Of a stretch of DNA of 64,000 bases, positions 1 to 7,717 are shown piece by piece. The stretch is from positions 248,001 to 312,000 of the forward strand of contig JBOEGZ010000001.1 of NCBI GenBank assembly GCA_050633705.1, given 5' to 3'. The stretch comes from JAJFHI01 sp050633705. GTDB lineage: Bacteria; Pseudomonadota; Alphaproteobacteria; Rhizobiales; Hyphomicrobiaceae. Every line of letters begins with the position of its first letter. The stretch's first letter is position 1. Under the pieces are notes generated by a model. That model did no database searches. It saw only the letters and a list, made by a program, of their open reading frames with translations, and had not been told where the DNA came from. A program made the translations under genes and the position numbers.

Positions 1-17
1 AGGCCTAAAGCGGACAG

Positions 18-227
18 TCAGCGGGACCCATGTTTGGGTTTCGAAGAAGTGGCTTTCGAGCTATCTGGGCGAGCACGAGTTTCGTCACAACCATCGCTCA
101 CAGGCGCATTTGATGATGCGCTTGATGCTGACGTGTTTTCCTCCAGCACGCCGTGAGACATAGCGTCGAGCAGGCGCATGAAATCGCCAGGGCGAGGTGT
201 GTGGTCGATTTTTTTTGATTTAGTCAT
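18..227 (-). CDS. Small hydrophilic hypothetical protein
   Basis: Unrecognised 69-residue protein with no membrane segment. The C-terminal half is rich in Ser, Asp, Arg and Lys and probably disordered. Its ATG overlaps the stop of the upstream membrane-protein gene by 8 nt. A clear Shine-Dalgarno (GAGGTG, 7 nt before the ATG) supports real, coupled translation. The N-terminal segment DHTPRPGDFMRLLDAMSHG is the only part that looks conserved in character. It may work with the membrane protein encoded before it, but that is inferred only from the overlap. Confidence 0.5.
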   Translation of the reverse strand: MTKSKKIDHTPRPGDFMRLLDAMSHGVLEENTSASSASSNAPVSDGCDETRARPDSSKATSSKPKHGSR

Positions 228-1038
228 GCTTTTTCACCTCTCGACACCGATCAGAGATAGCACTTAATTCGCTCTTGTCTCCAATGAACGTTGATCTTGT
301 TTCGCGAACTAGGTCGTCCAGCGCAGAAATTCGGTTGGCATATTTGCCTTTCAAATTTATATTCTGTCCAGAGTCGTATGGCTCCCATTCCCAATCAGTG
401 GTGTAGCTAAAATTGCTTCCTGGTTTGCGAAATTCGTGCAAAGCAATTGCTGAAAACTCCGCCTTCAGTATTTTCTCAACTCGCTCGCTCCACGCTTTCA
501 TTTTTGATTCCCATGCTGGCGGATCGTCATAAACGCCGTACATCAATCGTCCTTCCCTGTGTAATTCGGACAGAATTTGTATGACTCTCTCAGCATCCAC
601 TGTAGCTTCGATGGCATCTTGAACTTCCCGAACAATCTTTCTGTTTTCGGCGTCCAGTTCCACCGGCGCATAGATCAGGTTAAAAATAAATACGACGCCA
701 AACAGAATCAGAATGGCGAGTACTGCGGCGACACCGATGGGTATTTCATCTTGGTAGTTCGGAGCCACACCCTGAAATATATCATATTGTTGCCACGGCA
801 CGCGCCAGAGGATGTACGTCGCAAGGGCCCAAATCAAAATTGACTGCATGGCCCGCGTCATGCTGATACCAAGCGCTTGAAATGCGTTCGACCATGCTCT
901 GGCAACAACCCTTCCGTAATAGGCAAGGATTCTCCATAAACCTGGAAAAAAGTTGATAATAGTAATCCGAAATGCTCGACGGATTCTTCGAAAATATCGC
1001 AGAAACCCCCGCCACAGCGATTGCAAAAAGAGCGACAT
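220..1038 (-). CDS. Two-TM membrane protein of unknown function
   Basis: I do not recognise a family. The protein has a basic N-terminal amphipathic stretch (many Arg and aromatic residues). Two hydrophobic segments follow, around SILIWALATYILW and GVAAVLAILILFGVVFIFNLIYA. The rest is a soluble C-terminal domain of about 140 residues rich in charged residues and Trp. The ATG at 1038 (MSLFLQ) is preferred because GGGG lies just upstream; an in-frame ATG at 1074 would add 12 residues and has no ribosome-binding site. It follows moeA by about 90 nt on the same strand and overlaps the next small gene by 8 nt. The pair looks like an accessory unit appended to the trp-moa cluster. Confidence 0.6.
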   Translation of the reverse strand: MSLFLQSLWRGFLRYFRRIRRAFRITIINFFPGLWRILAYYGRVVARAWSNAFQALGISMTRAMQSILIWALATYILWRVPWQQYDIFQGVAPNYQDEIPIGVAAVLAILILFGVVFIFNLIYAPVELDAENRKIVREVQDAIEATVDAERVIQILSELHREGRLMYGVYDDPPAWESKMKAWSERVEKILKAEFSAIALHEFRKPGSNFSYTTDWEWEPYDSGQNINLKGKYANRISALDDLVRETRSTFIGDKSELSAISDRCREVKKHD

Positions 1039-1131
1039 TTCCAACCCCGCCGACGACTCAGACCCTCGCAGCATATAGCATGGGAGGGTCTACTTGTCTC
1101 TGGGGGATATATGCGCCGCTGAGCTTTTTGG

Positions 1132-2358
1132 CTAGAAATCTAGGGGCAAAACGGCAACATCGGCGCCTGGAGCCAGGGCCGTGGCATGCGGTGGTCGCAC
1201 AATTAAGGCGTTGGCATCGGCCAGTATCGAGAGCAGGGAGCTGTCTTGTGAGCCAGCCGGTGTCACCTCACGCGTCCCATTCTCGCCTCTGGCCACGGTG
1301 GCACGCATGTAATGTTGGCGTGGGCCGTTGGCTGGCAGCTTGGTGGTCAGTTGGGCCATGGTTTCGGTCAGACCGATGTTTGCTTCCAAGCCGAGCAAAG
1401 CGTGAATGAGTGGTACGAGAAAAATGCGACCACAAATCAATGAGGAAACCGGGTTGCCGGGCAAACCTAACACCGCCATGGAATCGAACCGGCCAAACAG
1501 CAAGGGTTTGCCAGGCCGCATCGCAATTTTCCAGAAATCCAATGACATGCCCTGGGCCTTCAGGCGGGGTGCGACGAGGTCGTGATCGCCAACTGATGCG
1601 CCACCAATGGTAACGAGAATGTCGGCCGAGTGTTTTGCAAGCGCAATTTTTTCGTCCAGGCTTTCCGCTGTATCACGCGCGATGTCGAGAACGTCAGCCG
1701 TGGCCCCGGCGCGTCTCACCATTGCCGCCAGGCCAACAGGATTGGACGAAATAATTTGCCCAGGTCCAGGTGTTTCACCTGGCGCGACGAGTTCATCGCC
1801 CGTTGCAAGGATAGCGACGCGAGGGCGGCGTCTTACCTGAATGTCGCGATGGCCCATCGCGGCGATAAGCGAGATGTTGCGCGGTGTTAAAAGGTGGTTT
1901 GCATTTATTTTGGTTTCGCCGGTTTTGAAATCGCCACCCGCGGGGCGAATGTGGCTTGGGTCTGGGGTGCCGTCGACGACCGTCAGTCGGTCGCCATCAC
2001 GGGTGGTGTTTTCTTGAATCACAATTGCATCGCAGCCATCGGGAACGGGTGCACCAGTAAAGATGCGCACCGCTTCATCTTTGCCAGGCGTTTGGCTCGT
2101 AAAGGCGTGACCAGCCGCCGCCTCTCCAATGACGCTTAATGTGACCGGTAAGGTTAGAACGTCGCCAATTCGAACGGCGTAACCATCCATGGCCGACGCG
2201 TTGAATGGCGGTTGGGTCAGCTTGGCGGCGACCGCTTCGGCAGTGGTCCGCCCGCCTGCATCCAACAGAGAAACCGTTTCAGTGGCAGAAATTGGTGCAA
2301 CGCCTTCAACAATTCGCGCCAGGGCTTGGTCAACTGACAACGGTGCCATTGAACTCAA
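1132..2358 (-). CDS. moeA: Molybdopterin molybdenumtransferase MoeA
   Basis: Inserts molybdate into adenylylated molybdopterin, the last step of basic molybdenum cofactor synthesis, in the cytoplasm. The 408-residue length matches the family. Visible MoeA signatures are FNASAMDGYAVR near residue 55, the MoCF-binding region VTIGGASVGDHDLV with GGxSxGxxD, and GLPGNPVSSLICG with the GxPGNP motif. A C-terminal beta domain is present. The start overlaps the moaC stop by 4 nt, so the two are translationally coupled. This moaC-moeA tail after trpC is a common arrangement in alphaproteobacteria; the lexA gene often found next is absent here. Confidence 0.95.
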   Translation of the reverse strand: MSSMAPLSVDQALARIVEGVAPISATETVSLLDAGGRTTAEAVAAKLTQPPFNASAMDGYAVRIGDVLTLPVTLSVIGEAAAGHAFTSQTPGKDEAVRIFTGAPVPDGCDAIVIQENTTRDGDRLTVVDGTPDPSHIRPAGGDFKTGETKINANHLLTPRNISLIAAMGHRDIQVRRRPRVAILATGDELVAPGETPGPGQIISSNPVGLAAMVRRAGATADVLDIARDTAESLDEKIALAKHSADILVTIGGASVGDHDLVAPRLKAQGMSLDFWKIAMRPGKPLLFGRFDSMAVLGLPGNPVSSLICGRIFLVPLIHALLGLEANIGLTETMAQLTTKLPANGPRQHYMRATVARGENGTREVTPAGSQDSSLLSILADANALIVRPPHATALAPGADVAVLPLDF

Positions 2359-2861
2359 GCTCCGGTGTCTGAGGGCGCGCGTTTCCCGGCGCGATAATGC
2401 CCAGACTTGCCGCCGGTTTTTTCCATTAAGCGAATGTCGGAAACAACCATGTCTTTATCGATGGCTTTGACCATGTCGTAGATCGTGAGACAGGCAACAG
2501 ACACCGCTGTTAGGGCTTCCATCTCAACGCCTGTCGGACCGGTTACTTTGACCTCTGCGGTGACGCGAATACCAGTTGGGCTTGAGCTTTCGGTAAAGTC
2601 AACCGTTGCCTTTGTGATCGCCAACGGGTGGCACATTGGAATGAGGTCATGCGTTTTCTTTGCCGCCATGATGCCGGCAATACGCGCGGTGGCCAGTACG
2701 TCACCTTTCTTGGCATCGCCCTTGGTGATCACGTCTAACGTTGCAGGCTCCATTGCAATGAAGCCTTCCGCGATGGCCACCCGATGCGTCACGTCCTTGG
2801 CCGTAACATCGACCATGCGGGCTTCACCCTTGTCGTTGAGGTGTGAAAGTTTGTTCATCAC
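2355..2861 (-). CDS. moaC: Cyclic pyranopterin monophosphate synthase MoaC
   Basis: Converts the MoaA product 3',8-cyclo-GTP into cyclic pyranopterin monophosphate in molybdenum cofactor synthesis. The 168-residue length is usual. The diagnostic motifs KKTHDLIPMCHPLAIT and MEALTAVSVACLTIYDMVKAIDK are intact, with the active-site MCHP and the KxxDK. It overlaps both trpC upstream and moeA downstream by 4 nt. That ties molybdenum cofactor genes to the tryptophan transcript. No moaA is seen in the window. Confidence 0.96.
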   Translation of the reverse strand: MMNKLSHLNDKGEARMVDVTAKDVTHRVAIAEGFIAMEPATLDVITKGDAKKGDVLATARIAGIMAAKKTHDLIPMCHPLAITKATVDFTESSSPTGIRVTAEVKVTGPTGVEMEALTAVSVACLTIYDMVKAIDKDMVVSDIRLMEKTGGKSGHYRAGKRAPSDTGA

Positions 2862-3661
2862 GCAGCCTCGTTTGAAAGGAGTGTTCTTGTGGCCCCAGCG
2901 ACATCTTGTTGGCGCATCAAGCTTTCACCAACGAGGAAAGTCTGCACCTCGGATTTGGTCAGCCGAGCAATGTCTGCCGCAGTGAAGATGCCACTTTCGC
3001 TAATCACAATGCGATCTTTTGGGATAAGCGGTGCGAGGTCTTCGGTTGTCGCGATGTCAACGTCGAATGTTTTAAGATTGCGATTGTTGATACCAATCAG
3101 TCGACAATCAAGTGGTAGGGCGCGGTCAAGTTCTTGGCCGTTGTGCACCTCTGCAATGGCATCCATGCCCCAATCTTTTGCAGCCGCTGCCAAGGCGTGT
3201 GCCGTCTCGTCCTCGACTTCGGCGAGAATGATCAAGATACAATCAGCGCCCCAGGCGCGCGCTTCGACAACCTGGTAGGGATCGATCATGAAATCTTTGC
3301 GCAACACCGGTAGCTGGGTGGCGGCACGTGCCGTTTTCAAATACTCAGGCGCGCCTTGAAATGACGGCGTGTCGGTGAGAATGGACAAACAAGCAGCACC
3401 TCCATCTTGGTAGGCTTTGGCCAGAGCCGGTGGGTCGAAGTCTTCCCGGATCAGCCCTTTTGAGGGACTGGCTTTTTTGATTTCAGCAATCAGCGCGGAT
3501 TGATTGTTGTTGTGCTTTTCAACGAGCGCATCTGCAAACGGGCGCACGGGTCCTGCTGAGCGGGCGTACTCCGCCATCACCTGCAAAGGATTGGCCGCTT
3601 TTGCTGCGGCAATTTCTTCGCGTTTGTAGGCGGTGATTTTTTCGAGAATATCGGCTGACAT
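2858..3661 (-). CDS. trpC: Indole-3-glycerol phosphate synthase TrpC
   Basis: Closes the indole ring from 1-(2-carboxyphenylamino)-1-deoxyribulose 5-phosphate. It is a monofunctional 267-residue TIM barrel, not fused to TrpF. Signature motifs are ALIAEIKKASPSKG with the catalytic Lys, VLRKDFMIDPYQ, GINNRNLKTF and VISESGI. It starts 10 nt after trpD and overlaps moaC by 4 nt. The gene is an intact member of the trp operon; trpF, trpB and trpA are outside this window. Confidence 0.97.
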   Translation of the reverse strand: MSADILEKITAYKREEIAAAKAANPLQVMAEYARSAGPVRPFADALVEKHNNNQSALIAEIKKASPSKGLIREDFDPPALAKAYQDGGAACLSILTDTPSFQGAPEYLKTARAATQLPVLRKDFMIDPYQVVEARAWGADCILIILAEVEDETAHALAAAAKDWGMDAIAEVHNGQELDRALPLDCRLIGINNRNLKTFDVDIATTEDLAPLIPKDRIVISESGIFTAADIARLTKSEVQTFLVGESLMRQQDVAGATRTLLSNEAA

Positions 3662-3671
3662 GATGTCGGAC

Positions 3672-4697
3672 TTAGGATCCTTCGTTAGTCAAGTTGACGA
3701 GAGCAGCAAGCGAGGCTTTCGCAGCGCCTGAGTCAATTGAGGCCTGCGCTTGGGCGACACCTTCACCTATGCTGGCCACTTTGCCACCGACAATCAGCGC
3801 GGCGCATGCATTCCAAACCACAATATCGCGAAACGGGCCGGGTGTCCCATCCAAGACATCACGAATAGCAGCAGCATTAACAGTGGCATCGCCGCCTTTG
3901 AGGTCGGAGAGTGTAACAAGGTTTAAACCGGCTTCTTCAGGTGAGATTTCGAATGTTCGGATGTTGCCGTCTTTCAGTTCCGCGACAAACGATGGTCCGG
4001 TTGTGGTCAGTTCATCCATGCCGTCGCTGCCGTGAACAACCCAGGCGTGCTCAGACCCCAATTTGGTCAAAACGTCGGCGATGGGTGCAACCCACTTTTT
4101 GTCGAAGACACCAATAACCTGGCGTTTGACATTGGCGGGGTTGCACAGCGGTCCCAGCAGATTAAAGAGCGTGCGCACACCAAGATCGGCGCGAATAGGG
4201 GCCCAGTGTTTCATGGCTGGGTGATGCATTGGCGCCCACATGAAGCCGACGCCGATGTCTTTGATGGCGCGCGCGACTGTCTCGGGTGAGACATCCAGTT
4301 TGACACCAAGGGCTGCGAGAACATCGGATGCCCCCGATTTTGACGAGACGGAGCGGTTGCCGTGTTTTGCAACCTGCAAGCCGGCTCCTGCGGCCACAAA
4401 TGCCGCGCAAGTTGAAACGTTATATGTTCCATGGCTGTCACCGCCAGTGCCAACGATATCCACCGCACCAGGAGGCGCTGAAACAGGTGTCATCTTGTTG
4501 CGCAGGGTTTGTGCCGCACCTGTTATCTCATCAACCGTTTCACCACGCACCCTAAGCGCCATCAAGAAGGCTGCCATCTGTGTCGGCGCGGCCGCCTCCG
4601 ACATCAATAAGTTGAGGGCGGTTTCGATTTCAGATTGGCCAAGCGTGCGCGCATCAGCAACTTTGGCCATCAGGTCTTTCAGCGTTAATGCGGTCAT
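3672..4697 (-). CDS. trpD: Anthranilate phosphoribosyltransferase TrpD
   Basis: Transfers phosphoribosyl from PRPP to anthranilate, the second step of tryptophan synthesis. The 341-residue protein has the PRPP loop VGTGGDSHGTYNVS and the following HGNRSVSSKSGASDVLAALG anthranilate/PRPP site, both complete. The N-terminal helical domain is also present. It lies 7 nt after trpG and 10 nt before trpC. It is not fused to TrpG, unlike in enterobacteria. Confidence 0.97.
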   Translation of the reverse strand: MTALTLKDLMAKVADARTLGQSEIETALNLLMSEAAAPTQMAAFLMALRVRGETVDEITGAAQTLRNKMTPVSAPPGAVDIVGTGGDSHGTYNVSTCAAFVAAGAGLQVAKHGNRSVSSKSGASDVLAALGVKLDVSPETVARAIKDIGVGFMWAPMHHPAMKHWAPIRADLGVRTLFNLLGPLCNPANVKRQVIGVFDKKWVAPIADVLTKLGSEHAWVVHGSDGMDELTTTGPSFVAELKDGNIRTFEISPEEAGLNLVTLSDLKGGDATVNAAAIRDVLDGTPGPFRDIVVWNACAALIVGGKVASIGEGVAQAQASIDSGAAKASLAALVNLTNEGS

Positions 4698-4704
4698 GAG
4701 GGTC

Positions 4705-5322
4705 TCACGCTGCTGGAGCTTGTGTTTTTAGAACCGGGATTTTCCCAGGGGTGAAGCCAGCCAATTTCAAAAAATTTGCCAGCAGCGCATGGCCTTGTTC
4801 CGACGCGATGCTTTCGGGGTGAAATTGGACGCCATGCACAGGGTGCGTTTTGTGTTGTAGTCCCATGATGATCCCGTCGTCTGTTTGGGCTGTAATTTCC
4901 AATGTATCGGGTAAAGTTTCGCGCTCGACGACAAGTGAGTGGTAGCGGGTGATCTCAAACGGCTTTGGTAGACCTTTGAAAATGCCTTTGTCTGAGTGGG
5001 TGATTGGTGAAAGCTTGCCATGCATCGGGACGGGCGCGCGCTTGACGATGCCACCGTAAGCCTGGCCGATGGATTGGTGTCCAAGACAAACGCCTAATAT
5101 TGGAATGTCTCCACCCGCTTTTTTAACCAGTTCAATACAGATGCCGGCTTCATTGGGTGTGCAAGGACCGGGAGATAATACGATGGCTTTTGGCTTAAGC
5201 GCCACCACGTCGTCGACACTTACCGCGTCATTGCGATGGACAAGACATTCCGCTCCCAACTCGCCGAGGTAATGGACGAGATTGTAAGTGAAGCTGTCAT
5301 AGTTATCGATCAATACAAGCAT
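4705..5322 (-). CDS. trpG: Anthranilate synthase component II (glutamine amidotransferase) TrpG
   Basis: Supplies ammonia from glutamine to TrpE for anthranilate formation. It is a 205-residue class I glutamine amidotransferase with the oxyanion loop SPGPCTPNEAG, the nucleophile elbow ILGVCLGHQSIG (catalytic Cys) and the His-Glu of GVQFHPES. In some relatives the same subunit also serves folate synthesis as PabA. It is separated from trpE by the sixA-like gene and 137 nt, an unusual split. Confidence 0.96.
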   Translation of the reverse strand: MLVLIDNYDSFTYNLVHYLGELGAECLVHRNDAVSVDDVVALKPKAIVLSPGPCTPNEAGICIELVKKAGGDIPILGVCLGHQSIGQAYGGIVKRAPVPMHGKLSPITHSDKGIFKGLPKPFEITRYHSLVVERETLPDTLEITAQTDDGIIMGLQHKTHPVHGVQFHPESIASEQGHALLANFLKLAGFTPGKIPVLKTQAPAA

Positions 5323-5459
5323 AGAGATGAGGATTAGGGCCGGGCGACGTTTGCGTCAAGTTTTGCAAGATGTGAGGGGGGCGATGTGTCGTCTGAGCTG
5401 TGCCATTTAGAGATGGGTATCGTATCTCAATCGCACGCGGTTCAAGGCGACATTCGGCG

Positions 5460-5999
5460 CTATTTGAGGTCTCGCGGAACTCGAAATTCTTCAAGCACGC
5501 CGCGCGCTGGTGCAATGTCCTGCCAACTTTCTGCTGCAAACGATAAAACAGCCAATGCAGCTGTTGGGAATTTGACGGACATCTCTTTGATTTCCGTTTT
5601 ACCGCCTTGTCCGGTTAATGTCAGTGCCACGGCGTGCAGTCCAGGGTTGTGTGCAATGATCAACGCTGTCGTATGGACATCATCGATATCGTGAACGGCA
5701 TCGAGCAAATTCATGGGCGGTGCGAGATATAATTGACCTAAAGTTTCGACGTGAGCAGGTGGGGTGGCCAGCTCGGACACAACAAGAGCGCAGGTTGCCC
5801 GTGTTCGCACGGCATCGGAGCACAGTACAATTGTTGGGGCCAAACCACGAGAATTGAGGTGTGCACCCATCTTTGACGCTGCCTTGGCGCCGCGTGGCGA
5901 TAATGGACGCTCATGGTCGTCGAGGTCGAGATTGCCCAATGAAGATTTGGCATGGCGCAACAGCAGAAGAGTGCGTTTTATTTTTTTCTCTGCCGTCAT
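5460..5999 (-). CDS. SixA-type histidine phosphatase
   Basis: A 179-residue member of the histidine phosphatase (phosphoglycerate mutase-like) superfamily. The catalytic LLLRHAKSSLG (RH motif) is at residues about 11-21 and the second catalytic region ALIIAHNPGLHAVA (His-Asn-Pro) is present. SixA removes phosphate from His on HPt domains and on NPr of the nitrogen PTS; the substrate here is not determinable from sequence. It sits between trpE (4-nt overlap, so coupled) and trpG. An HPt-domain protein is encoded about 29 kb away, but a link is speculative. Confidence 0.85.
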   Translation of the reverse strand: MTAEKKIKRTLLLLRHAKSSLGNLDLDDHERPLSPRGAKAASKMGAHLNSRGLAPTIVLCSDAVRTRATCALVVSELATPPAHVETLGQLYLAPPMNLLDAVHDIDDVHTTALIIAHNPGLHAVALTLTGQGGKTEIKEMSVKFPTAALAVLSFAAESWQDIAPARGVLEEFRVPRDLK

Positions 6000-7624
6000 T
6001 TGAAGGGACCGCCGTTGTCGGCCTGAGGCGGTTTTAGCCCGCCTCCTGGTGAAGACAGTCCATTGCCAGCTGTTGCAAAGCGTACTGCTTCTTCGGCGGC
6101 TCGTACAATGGCTTTGGCCTTATTGATGCACTCTTGTTGTTCGTTTTCCGGAATCGAGTCGTGCACGAGGCCTGCACCAGATTGAACATGCAACATCCCG
6201 TCTTTTACAACCGCTGTTCGCAATACGATGCACGTGTCCATTTGCCCATCGGCTGAAAAATAACCAACGCATCCGGCATAAGGGCCGCGCTTGGAAACTT
6301 CCAGTTCGTCAATGATCTCCATGGCCCGAACTTTTGGTGCGCCAGATACCGTGCCCGCCGGGAAGCCCGCCATGAGGGCATCGACGCTGTCGTGTTTGTT
6401 GTCGAGTTCACCAACAACATTGGAAACAATGTGCATGACGTGACTATAACGTTCGATCACATATTGATGCGTGACATCGACTGTGCCGACTTTGGCAACA
6501 CGGCCAACATCATTGCGCCCAAGATCAAGTAACATCAAATGTTCAGAACGTTCTTTGGGATCAGCCAAAAGAGCGTCGGCCAGAGCTTGGTCGTGGGCCT
6601 CGTCGGTGCCACGCGGTGCAGTGCCGGCAATCGGTCGAATGGTGACCTCGCCGTCACGCACCCGAACAAGGATTTCCGGCGATGAGCCAACGAGCGCAAA
6701 GTCGCCAAAGTCCAAATGGAACAAAAACGGTGAGGGATTAAGGCGGCGTAGGGCGCGATATAGTGCAAATGAGGACAGCGAGAACGGTGTCGAGAACCGT
6801 TGTGACAGGACGACTTGGAAGATGTCTCCAGCGGTGATGTAGTCTTTGGCGCGACGCACCATATCGAGGTACTGCGGCTCAGGCGTGTTGGATTGTGGCG
6901 TTGGAAGGGTGAGCGGCTCGCCAGGCTTTTGCGAGGTGTGAGGCAGCGGCGCGTTTAGGCGGTCGACGACGGCTTCCAAACGTTGTTGTGCTTTTGTGTA
7001 GAGCGCCTTGGCTGATTGTTTTTTTGGTGTCGGTCGAACCGGCGTGACGAGCGTCATCTCGTCTTTTACGGCATCAAAAATAATCATCACTGTTGGGCGC
7101 ATCATGATCGCGTCGGCGACATTGAGATCATCTTTTGGTGTGTTGGGAAGATGTTCAACCAGGCGTACGGTGTCATAACCCATGTAGCCAAACACACCGG
7201 CCGCCATCGGCGGCAGGGCGTCAGGCAGATCAATACGGCTTTCTTCCAGCAGCGCGCGCAGAGATTGCAGCATTGGCTGATCTTCTGGCGAGAAGTCGTC
7301 AGGATTGTTTTGTGGTGCGCGGTTGATTTCAGCGGCGTTGGCTTTTGCGCGCCAAATGAGATCCGGGTCAAGGCCAATAATCGAGTAGCGCCCGCGCTGG
7401 GCCCCGCCTTCAACGGATTCCAACAAAAAACACATTTTTTTGTCGCCCGCAATTTTAAGATAGGCCGACACGGGTGTTTCAAGGTCGGCAACGAGCCGGG
7501 TCCACACAACTTGTGTTGCACCTGTCGCTAATCCCTCGCGAAACCGATCAAAATCAGGTTGGGTTTGGATGCAGGTTTCGTTGTTGTGTTTGGTTTTGGC
7601 TTTGCGGCCGTCAGACGTGCTCAC
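5996..7624 (-). CDS. trpE: Anthranilate synthase component I TrpE
   Basis: Makes anthranilate from chorismate with ammonia supplied by TrpG. At 542 residues it is a stand-alone TrpE, not the TrpE(G) fusion typical of many Rhizobiaceae. The feedback-inhibition motif LLES is near residue 68 (FLLESVEGG). The C-terminal chorismate-binding domain shows FQVVLSQRFS, PIAGTAPRG, LLDLGRNDVGRV and AGTVSGAPKVRAMEIIDELE. The start is GTG at 7624. It follows ppiD by 93 nt, too short a leader to show a convincing attenuator, and overlaps the sixA-like gene by 4 nt. Confidence 0.97.
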   Translation of the reverse strand: MSTSDGRKAKTKHNNETCIQTQPDFDRFREGLATGATQVVWTRLVADLETPVSAYLKIAGDKKMCFLLESVEGGAQRGRYSIIGLDPDLIWRAKANAAEINRAPQNNPDDFSPEDQPMLQSLRALLEESRIDLPDALPPMAAGVFGYMGYDTVRLVEHLPNTPKDDLNVADAIMMRPTVMIIFDAVKDEMTLVTPVRPTPKKQSAKALYTKAQQRLEAVVDRLNAPLPHTSQKPGEPLTLPTPQSNTPEPQYLDMVRRAKDYITAGDIFQVVLSQRFSTPFSLSSFALYRALRRLNPSPFLFHLDFGDFALVGSSPEILVRVRDGEVTIRPIAGTAPRGTDEAHDQALADALLADPKERSEHLMLLDLGRNDVGRVAKVGTVDVTHQYVIERYSHVMHIVSNVVGELDNKHDSVDALMAGFPAGTVSGAPKVRAMEIIDELEVSKRGPYAGCVGYFSADGQMDTCIVLRTAVVKDGMLHVQSGAGLVHDSIPENEQQECINKAKAIVRAAEEAVRFATAGNGLSSPGGGLKPPQADNGGPFK

Positions 7625-7717
7625 GAGAAGCCTCGCTTGTTGAACGTGTCATTTGCGACCCTCAGTCGTGGAGAGGCCCGGCAAATTTGTCGGTCCCAGA
7701 CCTTGCTCCCGACCTTA

